Below are positions 8,165-17,333 of a DNA stretch of 64,000 nt, piece by piece. The notes beneath the pieces were generated by a model. It was not told the origin of the DNA, did not search any database, and saw only the letters and a program-made list of their open reading frames with translations. Source of the DNA: Pseudomonas sp. DNDY-54. GTDB taxonomy: Bacteria; Pseudomonadota; Gammaproteobacteria; Pseudomonadales; Pseudomonadaceae. The stretch spans positions 2,666,001 to 2,730,000 of the forward strand of contig NZ_CP082271.1 in assembly GCF_019880365.1 (NCBI RefSeq), given 5' to 3'. Each line of letters begins with the position of its first letter. The stretch's first letter is position 1. The position numbers were made by a program, and so were the translations under genes.

Positions 8165-10822
8165 TCAGGCAAGGCTCTTGCTGACCACCTCGTACACGTC
8201 GCTCGACAACTCACCGGACGCGAGAATCCGCTCCAGCTCGGTCTTCATCAGGCCCTGACGGCCTGCGTCATACTTGCGCCAGCGAGTCAGCGGCGCCAGC
8301 AGGCGCGAAGCGATCTGCGGGTTGAGCTTGTTCAGCACGATGACCTGATCGGCCAGGAACCGGTAACCGGCACCATCGGCGCGGTGGAAGTTCACCAGGT
8401 TCTGGTTGGCGAAAGCGCCGATCAAGGCACGAACCTTGTTCGGGTTCTTCAGCGTGAACGCCGGATGCTGCATCAGGTGCTGGATTCGCTCGAGCCCGCC
8501 CGGCTGTGTATTGCCGGCCTGCACGCTGAACCACTGATCCATGACCAACGGGTTGTCCTTGAAGTGCTCGGCAAACGAAGCCAGGGCCTTGTCGCGCTCG
8601 GCCTCGAAGCCTGAGTTGACCAGCACCGCAAGCGCAGTCAGGCGCTCGGTCATGTTGTCCGCTTCCTCGAACTGATCGACGCAGGCGGCGACCACTTCAG
8701 GCTTGCCGCTGAGCATCAGGTACGACAGTGCGATGTTTTGCAGCGCACGTCGGGCGAAGTGACCGGCTTCGGCGACATAAGGCGTTAGCCGAGACACTTC
8801 GCGGTTGGCCTGGTAGCGCTTCCAGAAAAGATCGAACAGTTCGGTGGCGATGCCCTGGCGAGTGAAGTCTCGCGCGGCGTGAATGGCATCGACATCGGCC
8901 ATCTCGCTGATCTCGGTGAGGTAGGCCTCGCTCGGCAGCGACAGCATTTCGGCGACCATCGCCTGATCGAGGCTTTCGTCCTCGAGCTGGCTGCGCAGCG
9001 CCACGACCAGACGCTGATCCAGCTGCAGCGCTTCGCCGCGCTGATGCTGGCCGATCATTTCCTGCAACACCTGGACCGACAGCTGTTGCCCCGCCTCCCA
9101 GCGGTTGAAGCCATCGGAATCATGCTGCATCAGAAACATCAGCTGATCACGGCTGTAGGGGAAGTCCAGTTTTACCGGCGCGGAGAAGCCTCGTAGCAAT
9201 GACGGCAGCGGCTGCTCCGGAACATCAACGAAGATGAAGGTTTGCTCGGGCTGGTCGACGGCCAGCACGCGGGTGGTACCGACCGGTGCGTCTTCACCTT
9301 GCAGGCGCAGCGCAATTTCGTTGCCCTGCCCATCCAGCAGGCCCAGCGAAACTGGGATGACGAACGCCAGTTTCTCGCTTTGCCCCGGCGTTGGCGGGCA
9401 GCTTTGGCGGAATGTCAGGCTGTAGGTTTTTGCGGCGGCGTCGTACTGCTCACTGACGGCCAGTCGCGGCGTTCCGGCCTGGCTGTACCAGCGCTTGAAC
9501 TGGGTCAGGTCGGCGCCGTTGGCGTCTTCCATGGCCTTCACGAAATCATCGACGGTGACTGCCTGGCCATCATGCCGCTCGAAGTAGAGGTCGCTGCCCT
9601 TGCGGAAGCCCTCTTCACCCAGCAGTGTCTGGATCATGCGCACCACTTCGGCGCCCTTTTCGTACACCGTCAGGGTATAGAAGTTGGAGATCTCGATGAA
9701 GGATTCAGGACGGACCGAATGGGCCATCGGGCCGGCGTCTTCTGCAAATTGATGAGTCCGCAAGTAGGACACGTCCTCGACGCGCTTGACCGTCGGCGAG
9801 TTCATGTCGGCGCTGAACTGCGCATCGCGGAAGACGGTGAAACCTTCCTTCAGTGACAACTGGAACCAGTCGCGGCAGGTCACGCGATTGCCGGTCCAGT
9901 TGTGGAAGTACTCGTGGGCAACGATCGCCTCAACCCGCTGATGTGCAGCATCAGTGGCCGTTTCGGCGCGCGCCAGCACGGCGCTTGAGTTGAAGATATT
10001 GAGGCCCTTGTTCTCCATGGCGCCCATGTTGAAGTCGTTGACCGCGACGATCATGAAGATGTCCAGGTCGTACTCGCGACCGTAGGCCTCTTCGTCCCAC
10101 TGCATGGACTTCTTCAGGCTGTTCATGGCGTGCTGGCATTTGTCGATATTCTCCGGCTCGACATAGATGCGCAGCGCCACGTCGCGACCGCTCATGGTGG
10201 TGAAGCTGTCCTCGACGCACCAGAGATCACCGGCGACCAGGGCGAACAGATACGCGGGTTTCTTGAAGGGATCTTCCCAAGTGGCCCAATGGCGTCCGTC
10301 GTCTTCCTCGCCGCTGGCGATCGGGTTGCCGTTGGAAAGCAGGATCGGATAGGCATGCTTCTCGGCGCTGACGGTGGTGGTGAACTTGCTCATCACGTCC
10401 GGGCGGTCGAGGTAATAGGTGATCTTGCGAAAGCCCTCGGCCTCGCACTGGGTGCAGAACATGCTGCCAGACTTGTAGAGGCCTTCCAGCGCGGTGTTGC
10501 TCTCCGGATGGATGACCACCGTGCTGTCGAGGGTAAAGCTGGAGGAATCGGGCTGCAGTGTCAGGCTTTCCTCGGCCACCTGGTAGTCGCCCAGGCCGAG
10601 CTGACGGTCATTCAGCGCCAGCGAAATCAGCTCAAGATCCTGACCGTGAAGCTCTAAAGCTGGCAGTCCCGCACCAGCCTCCGGATTGCGCCGCATGACT
10701 AGCTGGGCATGTACCAGGGTGCGGTCTTCGTACAGCTCGAAGGTCAGGTGGGTTTCATCGATCAAGTAGTCCGGAACCTGATAATCCTTGAGATGAATGA
10801 CTTTCGGTTGTTCGGTGCGCAT
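8165..10822 (-). CDS. pepN: Aminopeptidase N (M1 family)
   Basis: Zinc metallopeptidase that removes N-terminal residues from peptides in the cytoplasm. It has 885 residues, the usual PepN length. The exopeptidase motif GAMEN is at 267-271 and the zinc site is H303-E304-x2-H307 with E326 (HEYFH...LKEGF). The C-terminal half is the helical PepN domain. A GAGG site lies 6 bases before the ATG. It stands as a single gene ended by the hairpin at 8104. Confidence 0.96.
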   Translation of the reverse strand: MRTEQPKVIHLKDYQVPDYLIDETHLTFELYEDRTLVHAQLVMRRNPEAGAGLPALELHGQDLELISLALNDRQLGLGDYQVAEESLTLQPDSSSFTLDSTVVIHPESNTALEGLYKSGSMFCTQCEAEGFRKITYYLDRPDVMSKFTTTVSAEKHAYPILLSNGNPIASGEEDDGRHWATWEDPFKKPAYLFALVAGDLWCVEDSFTTMSGRDVALRIYVEPENIDKCQHAMNSLKKSMQWDEEAYGREYDLDIFMIVAVNDFNMGAMENKGLNIFNSSAVLARAETATDAAHQRVEAIVAHEYFHNWTGNRVTCRDWFQLSLKEGFTVFRDAQFSADMNSPTVKRVEDVSYLRTHQFAEDAGPMAHSVRPESFIEISNFYTLTVYEKGAEVVRMIQTLLGEEGFRKGSDLYFERHDGQAVTVDDFVKAMEDANGADLTQFKRWYSQAGTPRLAVSEQYDAAAKTYSLTFRQSCPPTPGQSEKLAFVIPVSLGLLDGQGNEIALRLQGEDAPVGTTRVLAVDQPEQTFIFVDVPEQPLPSLLRGFSAPVKLDFPYSRDQLMFLMQHDSDGFNRWEAGQQLSVQVLQEMIGQHQRGEALQLDQRLVVALRSQLEDESLDQAMVAEMLSLPSEAYLTEISEMADVDAIHAARDFTRQGIATELFDLFWKRYQANREVSRLTPYVAEAGHFARRALQNIALSYLMLSGKPEVVAACVDQFEEADNMTERLTALAVLVNSGFEAERDKALASFAEHFKDNPLVMDQWFSVQAGNTQPGGLERIQHLMQHPAFTLKNPNKVRALIGAFANQNLVNFHRADGAGYRFLADQVIVLNKLNPQIASRLLAPLTRWRKYDAGRQGLMKTELERILASGELSSDVYEVVSKSLA

Positions 10823-10940
10823 GGAAACCTCGTCGGCTGAGCTTCAAGCGGCAAGCTTCAAGCTGTAATGGGCAATGGACTGCTCGCCCGGAGACCGGGC
10901 GGAGGATGACGTCGAGCTTAGCGTCTGTCGCAACTGACGT

Positions 10941-10976
10941 GTAGGGTGGACAAGGCCGCGCCGTTGTCCACTTACG
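10941..10976. repeat. GTGGACAA...TTGTCCAC inverted repeat
   Basis: GTAGG followed by GTGGACAA (10946-10953), ten bases, then TTGTCCAC (10964-10971). It lies in the pepN upstream spacer. The GTAGGGTGG head is shared with the REP-like elements elsewhere in the window, which suggests a second intergenic repeat class. The nearby AAGCTTCAAGC repeats (10840-10865) may belong to it. Confidence 0.5.
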
Positions 10977-10995
10977 CCCGCTACCCGCCTCGCAT

Positions 10996-11829
10996 TCAGG
11001 CTGTGCAGCTGGCCGCGATCTGATACGAGGTGAATTTGCGGATATTGATAACCCCCGTATCAAGGATCAGATATTGACCCTTGATGCCACGCAGGGTGCC
11101 TTCGACGACCGGCGTCTTTTCCAGATCCAGGCTGACGATCTTTGTCGGGTAGGCATCGACCGGGTAGCGGATCTCAAGCACCTCGGCATCGGCCACTGGC
11201 TGGATCGCCTGCAACCCGTAGCGCTGCTGCAGCTCACGCAAGCCCTCAGCGCAGGCATCGAAGACCTTTTCCCGGATCTCGATCAGGTCGATGGGTTCGG
11301 CATCCCCCTTGAGCAACGCGCGCCAGTTCGTCCGGTCAGCGACCTGGCTGCGCAACAGGTCTTCAACCATGCCCGACTGCTGGCGAGTCGCGACGCGCAT
11401 GATCGGCAGCGCCTGGCTCGCGCCCTGATCGAGCCAGCGCGTGGGCAGCTGGGTCGCGCGAGTGATGCCGACCTTGATACCCGAGGAGTTGGCCAGATAC
11501 ACCACGTGGTCGGTCATGCAGAAATCCATGCCCCACTGCGGGTCTCGGCAGGTGCCGAAGTCGTGATGGCATTTTTCCGGACTCATGATGCAGATATCGC
11601 ACTGCGGTAGTTTCTTGAAGCAGGGATAGCAATAACCCTGGCTGAAACTCTTGTTGGTCTTGCGACCGCAATGGGTGCAGTTGATCGCGCCAAGATATTC
11701 CAGCCGCAACGTCTTGCCGATCAGAGGATTGACCGGCACCAACTGGTCGTTCAGGCGGAATGAATACTGTGCCTGCGCGCCCAACTGAATCGACATCTTG
11801 CTCAGCGCGCCGCGTCCCAATTCGAGCAT
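10996..11829 (-). CDS. DUF2797 protein with cysteine-rich zinc-binding region
   Basis: 277 residues, function unknown. Cysteine pairs at C51/C54, C67/C70, C77/C80, and C87, C94, C104 suggest one or two zinc ribbons. The following segment DHVVYLANSSGIKVGITR (about 107-124), then RWLDQGA and a conserved-looking E in MVEDLL, resembles a GIY-YIG/T5orf172 nuclease core; this is my inference. The start overlaps the stop of the upstream DUF1315 gene as TGATG, so the pair is translationally coupled. A longer upstream reading frame lies inside that gene and is rejected. Confidence 0.8.
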   Translation of the reverse strand: MLELGRGALSKMSIQLGAQAQYSFRLNDQLVPVNPLIGKTLRLEYLGAINCTHCGRKTNKSFSQGYCYPCFKKLPQCDICIMSPEKCHHDFGTCRDPQWGMDFCMTDHVVYLANSSGIKVGITRATQLPTRWLDQGASQALPIMRVATRQQSGMVEDLLRSQVADRTNWRALLKGDAEPIDLIEIREKVFDACAEGLRELQQRYGLQAIQPVADAEVLEIRYPVDAYPTKIVSLDLEKTPVVEGTLRGIKGQYLILDTGVINIRKFTSYQIAASCTA

Positions 11830-12104
11830 CAGTGACGCGTTCCCGAAGCGGGTGAAAACAGGCTGGTGTCGATAGGGGCCTTGTTCTTGCTCTTGGATGC
11901 ACATTCCTGCCCACCCATGTAGCCGGTGCGTTCCTCTTCCGGCAGATTCTTCATCTCCCAGGCAATCATCGCGCCGAGGCAGGTTTCTTTCTGTTCGGGG
12001 GTCAGCTTGCGGCCGTCGCTCCACTTGCCCAACTCGACGGCGGTTTTCAGGTTTTCGTAGATTTCGGGGGTGATGTTTTCAATGGCTTCGATAAAGGACG
12101 ACAT
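11829..12104 (-). CDS. DUF1315 (YeaC-like) protein
   Basis: Small soluble protein of 91 residues with the family pattern of an acidic helical N-terminus (FIEAIENITPEIYENLKTAVELGKW) and the segment LTPEQKETCLGAMIAWE. The family is conserved in gammaproteobacteria and uncharacterised. The ATG at 12104 is chosen over an ATG seven codons upstream because it begins the conserved block. It is coupled to the DUF2797 gene through a one-base stop/start overlap. Confidence 0.82.
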   Translation of the reverse strand: MSSFIEAIENITPEIYENLKTAVELGKWSDGRKLTPEQKETCLGAMIAWEMKNLPEEERTGYMGGQECASKSKNKAPIDTSLFSPASGTRH

Positions 12105-12159
12105 GGCCGGCTCCCGGGGAAACAAGCGCGCATTCTAACGGAAACACACAGCGGAAGCC

Positions 12160-13026
12160 TCACGCCTCGACCTTTCGACGTGCAAGCCAGCCGCCCGCGA
12201 TACCCGTGATGCAACCTGCAACCAGACCCGCGACATGAGCAGCGTTAGCGATCGCCAGCGCGCCGAAGCTCACCACCTCGATCACGCCGGTCAAGCAGAT
12301 CACCAACCATGCGAGCATCAAGACGACGACACCGGGCGGCAGGCGGTATGCCTCGTCCGGCGACAGCTTTTGAAACAGCCAGCAATGGCCAAGCAACCCG
12401 TAAAGCACGCCGGAAAGTCCGCCGAAGATGCCGGGGCCGCCGAAAACATATTGGGACAGGTTGGAAATTACGCCGAACAGCAGCGTGAACCCGAGCAGCG
12501 TCGAGGCCCCTTGGCGATACTCAATACGCCGACCCAGCTCCCAGTACCACATCGAATTCATCGCCAAGTGTAGAAAGCCGAAGTGCACGAAGATCGGCGT
12601 GAGCAGTCGCCACCACTGCCCTTCTGCCAGTGTCTGTTCGAGCGTCGCGAAATAAGCGTATTGGCCGTCGATGCGAAAGTCGCTGAAGCTGAACCAGCGA
12701 ATCGTGTCGTAATTTTCACCGACCATCGTGATGGCCGCGGCGATCAAGGTCAGCAGCAAGACCGCCGCGGTCAGCGGGCTGCGCCGCAGCGCTGTGGTGA
12801 AACCCGCACCGCGACCTGCCGGTTGCTCGGCGACGACCGTTCCGTCTCCCTGCGGATAGCGCTGATAGAGTTCGCGGACCTGCTCAACGGTCTCGGCTGG
12901 CACCCGCAGCACTTGTTCGCCCGCCTCCTCAGAAACCCGACAAGGAACCCGCAACCGCTGCAGCAAGGCGATAAAACCACTCAGATCCACGGATAACGGC
13001 AGGCGCAATGCCTCTGTTACAGCCAT
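12160..13026 (-). CDS. glpG: Rhomboid intramembrane serine protease (GlpG type)
   Basis: 288 residues. The soluble N-terminal domain (1-70) resembles the GlpG cytoplasmic domain and is followed by six transmembrane helices. Catalytic Ser205 is in GLSG and catalytic His264 in NAAH, the classic rhomboid dyad. The WR pair (WWRLLTPIFVH) of the L1 loop and the HLAMN motif are present. It ends right before the metallophosphoesterase stop-start junction (start at 13026, next gene ends at 13027), so it is the last gene of the nadK operon. Confidence 0.92.
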   Translation of the reverse strand: MAVTEALRLPLSVDLSGFIALLQRLRVPCRVSEEAGEQVLRVPAETVEQVRELYQRYPQGDGTVVAEQPAGRGAGFTTALRRSPLTAAVLLLTLIAAAITMVGENYDTIRWFSFSDFRIDGQYAYFATLEQTLAEGQWWRLLTPIFVHFGFLHLAMNSMWYWELGRRIEYRQGASTLLGFTLLFGVISNLSQYVFGGPGIFGGLSGVLYGLLGHCWLFQKLSPDEAYRLPPGVVVLMLAWLVICLTGVIEVVSFGALAIANAAHVAGLVAGCITGIAGGWLARRKVEA

Positions 13027-13986
13027 TTAGCGCTCCACGTTCACCCAGACGAATTTCGCCGGATCGAGTCGGGTTTCCTGATCCAGACGGTACGCGACCA
13101 GCTTGCCGTATTTCACGGCGCTGTAGTCCAGGCACGCAAGATTATGGCGTATGGGCGCCGGCTCACCGCTGCGCCAGTAATGCCCAACAAACAGCAGCGG
13201 GTCATCAGGCCCATAGAGAAAGAGCCGACTTTTCTGACTGTCACTGAGCGGCAAGCGCGCCGCTTTCTCTGGCAGCCCGTCGGGCTGAAACACGATATCG
13301 CCGTAAGTCTTGGGGTTTTCTTCCCAAAATTTGGTGCGAAAAAAGCTGCGAGTAAAGCCCTCGGCACTCGTCAGCGTCAGCCCTTCCGGCAACGGCATAT
13401 CCGTTCCGCGAAGCAGGCGATCCAGCGCTTTTGCCGCAAACCCTTCGGCGAAGGCGGCGTCGCGCAGGAATTCAGCGTCGACTCGCCCCAGACTCAAGCG
13501 CTGGCGCAATTGATCGATGACCGCGCTGTCCCAACACGCATGCACCACGCGGAAGCGGTCGCACTCTAAAAACAAAGGCAGCTCCATGAACCATTCGCGG
13601 AAGGCCTTCCACTCATCCGAGTAGTGCTCAAACTGTTGAAATGTCTGCTTCAGCAGCATCTCATAGCGCGGCGTATGGTCCCGGACAAAAACCTTGCCGC
13701 TTTCCGGCGGAGCCGGCGTGTACCAACCCAACGCATTGAATTCGTGATTACCCATGATGCAGTGAGCCTGCCCCGCATCCACCATGTCGTGGACCAGATG
13801 CAGCGCCTCACGAATCCGCGGACCGCGGTCGATGATGTCGCCGAGGAAGATGATCTGCCGCCGCGGGTGCCGCCAGACATCGCCATGCCGGCGATAGCCG
13901 AGCTGATCGAGCAAGCGTGTCAGCGTATGGGCACAACCGTGTACGTCCCCGATAAGGTCGTAGCTGCGCTCCGGATCGACGATCAC
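13027..13986 (-). CDS. Calcineurin-like metallophosphoesterase
   Basis: 319 residues. It contains the metal-binding blocks GDVHG (13-17), GDIIDRGP (about 49-56), GNHE (near 80) and a late GHYWR, as in PrpE/ApaH-like phosphoesterases. The substrate cannot be told from sequence; symmetrical dinucleotide or protein phosphatase activity are both possible. The GTG start at 13986 overlaps the nadK TAG stop by one base (TAGTG), so it is coupled to nadK. Confidence 0.87.
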   Translation of the reverse strand: MIVDPERSYDLIGDVHGCAHTLTRLLDQLGYRRHGDVWRHPRRQIIFLGDIIDRGPRIREALHLVHDMVDAGQAHCIMGNHEFNALGWYTPAPPESGKVFVRDHTPRYEMLLKQTFQQFEHYSDEWKAFREWFMELPLFLECDRFRVVHACWDSAVIDQLRQRLSLGRVDAEFLRDAAFAEGFAAKALDRLLRGTDMPLPEGLTLTSAEGFTRSFFRTKFWEENPKTYGDIVFQPDGLPEKAARLPLSDSQKSRLFLYGPDDPLLFVGHYWRSGEPAPIRHNLACLDYSAVKYGKLVAYRLDQETRLDPAKFVWVNVER

Positions 13987-14873
13987 TACTCGCCTCCACC
14001 GAGGCGACTGCCCCAGCCCAGCTTGGTGCGGCAGACCTCGTAGTAGTTGTGGTCCAGTGGGTGGATCAGGTGCAGCTTCTGCGGCTTCTTGCGGACGGTG
14101 ACGGTATCGCCTGGCGCGCAGGTAAAGTGGTTCTGACCGTCACAGGAAACTTGCGGATAGATCTGCATGTTCGGCGACACCACAATCTTCAGTTCGCTGT
14201 TGCCATCCACCACAATCGGCCGACTGGAGAGAGTGTGCGGATACATCGGCACGATCACGATCGCGTCCAGTCGGGGGTGCATGATCGGGCCACCCGCGGA
14301 CAGTGAGTACGCGGTGGAGCCAGTGGGTGTCGCAATAATCAAACCGTCGGCCTTCTGGCTGCAGACGAATTGACCATCGATATACAGCTCGAATTCAATC
14401 ATGCGCGTCGATTTGCCCGGATGCAGCACCACATCGTTAAGCGCATCGCCCTCCCCGATGGACTCCTCGAACCGCCTCACCTGCGCTTCAAGCAGAAACC
14501 GATTCTCGAGGGTGTACTGGCCACTGAGCACCTCGGCGACTTTCTCCTCCAGCTCATCCGGGCGGATATCAGTGAGGAACCCAAGGCTGCCGCGGTTGAT
14601 TCCCAGCACCGGGACACGATGCCGGGCCATCGCCCGGGCGGCACCGAGCAGGCTGCCATCGCCGCCTACCACGATCACCAGGTCGCAGGACTCGCCCAGC
14701 CGTTGCCGTGAAGAGGTCTGCATGCCATGGCCCGGCAACACCTCGGCGATGTTCTCCTCAAGAATGACGTGCAGGTGACGCTCTACGAGGAATCTCTTCA
14801 GTCGGCGAATGGTATCCAGCACCTGGGAACTGCCCAGGCGGCCGATGATGCCGATGTTGCGGAACTGATCCAT
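13986..14873 (-). CDS. nadK: NAD kinase
   Basis: ATP-dependent phosphorylation of NAD to NADP in the cytoplasm. The protein has 295 residues. The GGDG signature is at 70-73 and is followed by GSLGFLTDIRPDEL and the SLSAGGPIMHP segment typical of the family. It is the first gene of the run nadK-phosphoesterase-glpG. GGGAGC lies just upstream of the ATG. Confidence 0.95.
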   Translation of the reverse strand: MDQFRNIGIIGRLGSSQVLDTIRRLKRFLVERHLHVILEENIAEVLPGHGMQTSSRQRLGESCDLVIVVGGDGSLLGAARAMARHRVPVLGINRGSLGFLTDIRPDELEEKVAEVLSGQYTLENRFLLEAQVRRFEESIGEGDALNDVVLHPGKSTRMIEFELYIDGQFVCSQKADGLIIATPTGSTAYSLSAGGPIMHPRLDAIVIVPMYPHTLSSRPIVVDGNSELKIVVSPNMQIYPQVSCDGQNHFTCAPGDTVTVRKKPQKLHLIHPLDHNYYEVCRTKLGWGSRLGGGE

Positions 14874-15081
14874 TGAAGCTCCCTGATAGGCGTGGCTGGT
14901 AACGGGACGGCACGCGTCGAGGAATCACGGGCCGGCCGGAGCGTAACAGGCACTAAGTTGGTGTCGCGCGGGCACGTTTGAGTTCAACACTGTGCACTGC
15001 GAGAAACCCCGTTGCGGCACAGCGCAGGGATTATGGGCGAAAGCCGGAAGTGGCAGCAAACCAACCGGCTATGCTTGTTGA

Positions 15082-16008
15082 ATGAGCCTTCCCTGTCTTG
15101 CCGAACTGATGCCCAGATTGATGCACCCGCAGGTGCGAGATCTCGCCTGGGCGTTGCTCTCGCCGCCCCTGTTGAGCATCACACCGTCACCGCAGCGTCA
15201 CCCACTCGCCGCGAGCCGCTGGGCATCCAGTCCAGGTGAGCTGGCGGACTGGCTGCTACTGCACGATGCCCAGCCTAGCGTGCTCCAGACATGGCTGGCG
15301 CAACACAGCATTCGCCGGTTGGGTCTGTACTACGAGCGTCTGTGGCAATTCGCGCTGGGCCAGGCACCGGACGTCGATCTACTGGTGGCCAACCTGCCCA
15401 TTCGCCACGGTGGCCATACCTTGGGCGAGCTGGATCTAGTGATTCACGACGCGGACGGCGTCCATCACCTGGAACTTGCGGTTAAGTTCTACCTGGGCCT
15501 GGAATCCGGCGATCGACGCAAGCACGACCATTGGTTGGGGCCCGGCAGCCATGATCGGTTGGATATCAAGTTACAGCGATTGTGCGACCACCAATTGCAG
15601 CTCTCATCGAGTTCACACGCTAAGGCGCTGCTCGCCGAACTGACCTGTCGAGAAATCAACAGCGCGCTCTGGCTCGGTGGTTACCTCTTCCAACCCTGGT
15701 CGACCGGATGCGAAGCACCCGCAGGCGCCAACCCCCTGCACCTCGGCGGGCGCTGGATGCGGCAGCGTGACTGGGCGGGCGCGAGCGCAACTCGCAGCGC
15801 AGCAAGGTGGCAGCCGTTACCCCGGCAATCCTGGCTCGCACCGGCGATGCTGGATGATGACCATACCTGGCCAGCCGAGGATGTAGAGCAGTGGCTTGAA
15901 GACGGCGGCAAGCACGCGAGGCTGATGGCACGCGTCGAGCGGGCGCCACAAGGTGGCTGGGTCGAGCGCGAGCGCCTGTTCGTGGTACCCGACCAATGGC
16001 CAGAATGA
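15082..16008 (+). CDS. DUF1853 family protein
   Basis: 308 residues. It matches the DUF1853 layout: an N-terminal RDLAWALLSPPLL block, then LGLYYERLWQFAL, and the segment ELDLVIHDADGVHHLELAVKFYL. The latter, with acidic residues, E and K spaced as E-x-A-x-K, recalls a PD-(D/E)xK nuclease core; that link is my inference. It is divergent from nadK with 208 bases between the starts. No strong ribosome-binding site is visible. Confidence 0.75.
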   Translation: MSLPCLAELMPRLMHPQVRDLAWALLSPPLLSITPSPQRHPLAASRWASSPGELADWLLLHDAQPSVLQTWLAQHSIRRLGLYYERLWQFALGQAPDVDLLVANLPIRHGGHTLGELDLVIHDADGVHHLELAVKFYLGLESGDRRKHDHWLGPGSHDRLDIKLQRLCDHQLQLSSSSHAKALLAELTCREINSALWLGGYLFQPWSTGCEAPAGANPLHLGGRWMRQRDWAGASATRSAARWQPLPRQSWLAPAMLDDDHTWPAEDVEQWLEDGGKHARLMARVERAPQGGWVERERLFVVPDQWPE

Positions 16009-16101
16009 ACGGGGCCGCCATTGTTCATCAAATATTCATCTTCTCGTTGCACACTGTCGCGTCAACCGCGCTGACCTTCCCGGCCAGGAACAAATCGACC
16101 G

Positions 16102-17316
16102 ATGCCATCGACACCGCTCGACTCACATTCACCCTCCAGCGCCTGGAGCATTTTCCTGGTGTTCCTGCGCCTCGGCTTGACCTCCTTTGGTGGCCCGGTG
16201 GCCCATCTTGGATATTTTCGAGATGAATTCGTCGGCCGTCGGCGTTGGCTGGACGAGGCGCGGTATGCCGACCTGGTTGCGCTTTGTCAGTTTCTGCCGG
16301 GGCCGGCGAGCAGCCAGGTCGGCATCGCTGTCGGTCTGTTGCGTGGCGGTTATGCCGGCTCGCTAGCCGCCTGGGCCGGTTTCACCCTCCCCTCTGCTCT
16401 GGCGCTAACACTGTTCGCCTTGGGCATCGCGAATTGGGGAGACGCCGTTCCGCCCGGGCTCCTGCATAGTCTGAAGATCGTTGCGGTTGCTGTAGTAGCC
16501 CAGGCCGTGTGGGGCATGGCCCGGAACCTCTGTACCGATGGCGCCCGTACGACCATCGCGGTGCTTACAGCATGTTTGGTGTTGCTCCTGCCCAACGCCT
16601 GGGCCCAGCTCGGTGCCATCGCACTGGCAGGATTGATCGGACGTTTGCTATTTCGCGCGGCAACGAAGCCACCCATTTCAACCATTCCGCCACCCGCACA
16701 CCGAACGGTTGCTAGCCTCTCCCTACTGTTGTTCTTCGCACTGCTATTGGTGTTGCCAGCAATCGCCAGCGCCTCGACCAATCAATGGCTGGCACTGCTC
16801 GACACCTTCTATCGTGCTGGCGCACTGGTGTTTGGGGGTGGGCACGTGGTGCTGCCGCTGCTGCAGGCCGAAGTCGTGCCCAACGGCTGGGTGACCAACG
16901 ACACCTTTCTCGCCGGCTACGGTGCCGCCCAAGCAGTACCGGGACCCTTGTTTACCTTCTCAGCCTTTCTCGGCGGCTCGATGAACAACGGCAGCGGCGG
17001 CGTGCTAAGCGCGGCCGTTTGCCTCGTTGCGGTATTTATCCCGTCATTTCTGCTGGTGTTTGGCGTCATGCCGTTCTGGGATCGGCTGCGGGCTACTCGT
17101 GACGTGCAGGCAGCGTTGGCCGGTGTAAATGCTGCGGTCGTCGGCCTGCTATTGGCGGCCTTGTACGACCCCGTCTGGACCAGCGCCATATTCAGCGCGA
17201 CAGATTTTGCTCTGGCGCTAGTTGCCCTGGCCGCGTTAGCAGTGTGGAAACTACCGCCCTGGCTGGTGGTGTTAGCCGGCGGTATAGCGGGCTGGGCGCA
17301 CACCGCGCTGCTCTGA
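16102..17316 (+). CDS. chrA: Chromate transporter, CHR family (ChrA)
   Basis: Inner-membrane protein of 404 residues formed by two homologous halves (long CHR form). Each half starts with the family motif: FLRLGLTSFGGPVAHLGYF near the N-terminus and FYRAGALVFGGGHVVLPLL near the middle, each followed by a PGP segment. The family exports chromate by proton-driven antiport. No chrB regulator lies nearby, so inducible chromate resistance cannot be claimed. AGGAA lies about 10 bases before the ATG. Confidence 0.9.
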   Translation: MPSTPLDSHSPSSAWSIFLVFLRLGLTSFGGPVAHLGYFRDEFVGRRRWLDEARYADLVALCQFLPGPASSQVGIAVGLLRGGYAGSLAAWAGFTLPSALALTLFALGIANWGDAVPPGLLHSLKIVAVAVVAQAVWGMARNLCTDGARTTIAVLTACLVLLLPNAWAQLGAIALAGLIGRLLFRAATKPPISTIPPPAHRTVASLSLLLFFALLLVLPAIASASTNQWLALLDTFYRAGALVFGGGHVVLPLLQAEVVPNGWVTNDTFLAGYGAAQAVPGPLFTFSAFLGGSMNNGSGGVLSAAVCLVAVFIPSFLLVFGVMPFWDRLRATRDVQAALAGVNAAVVGLLLAALYDPVWTSAIFSATDFALALVALAALAVWKLPPWLVVLAGGIAGWAHTALL

Positions 17317-17333
17317 TGGACCTGTGCTTGATC

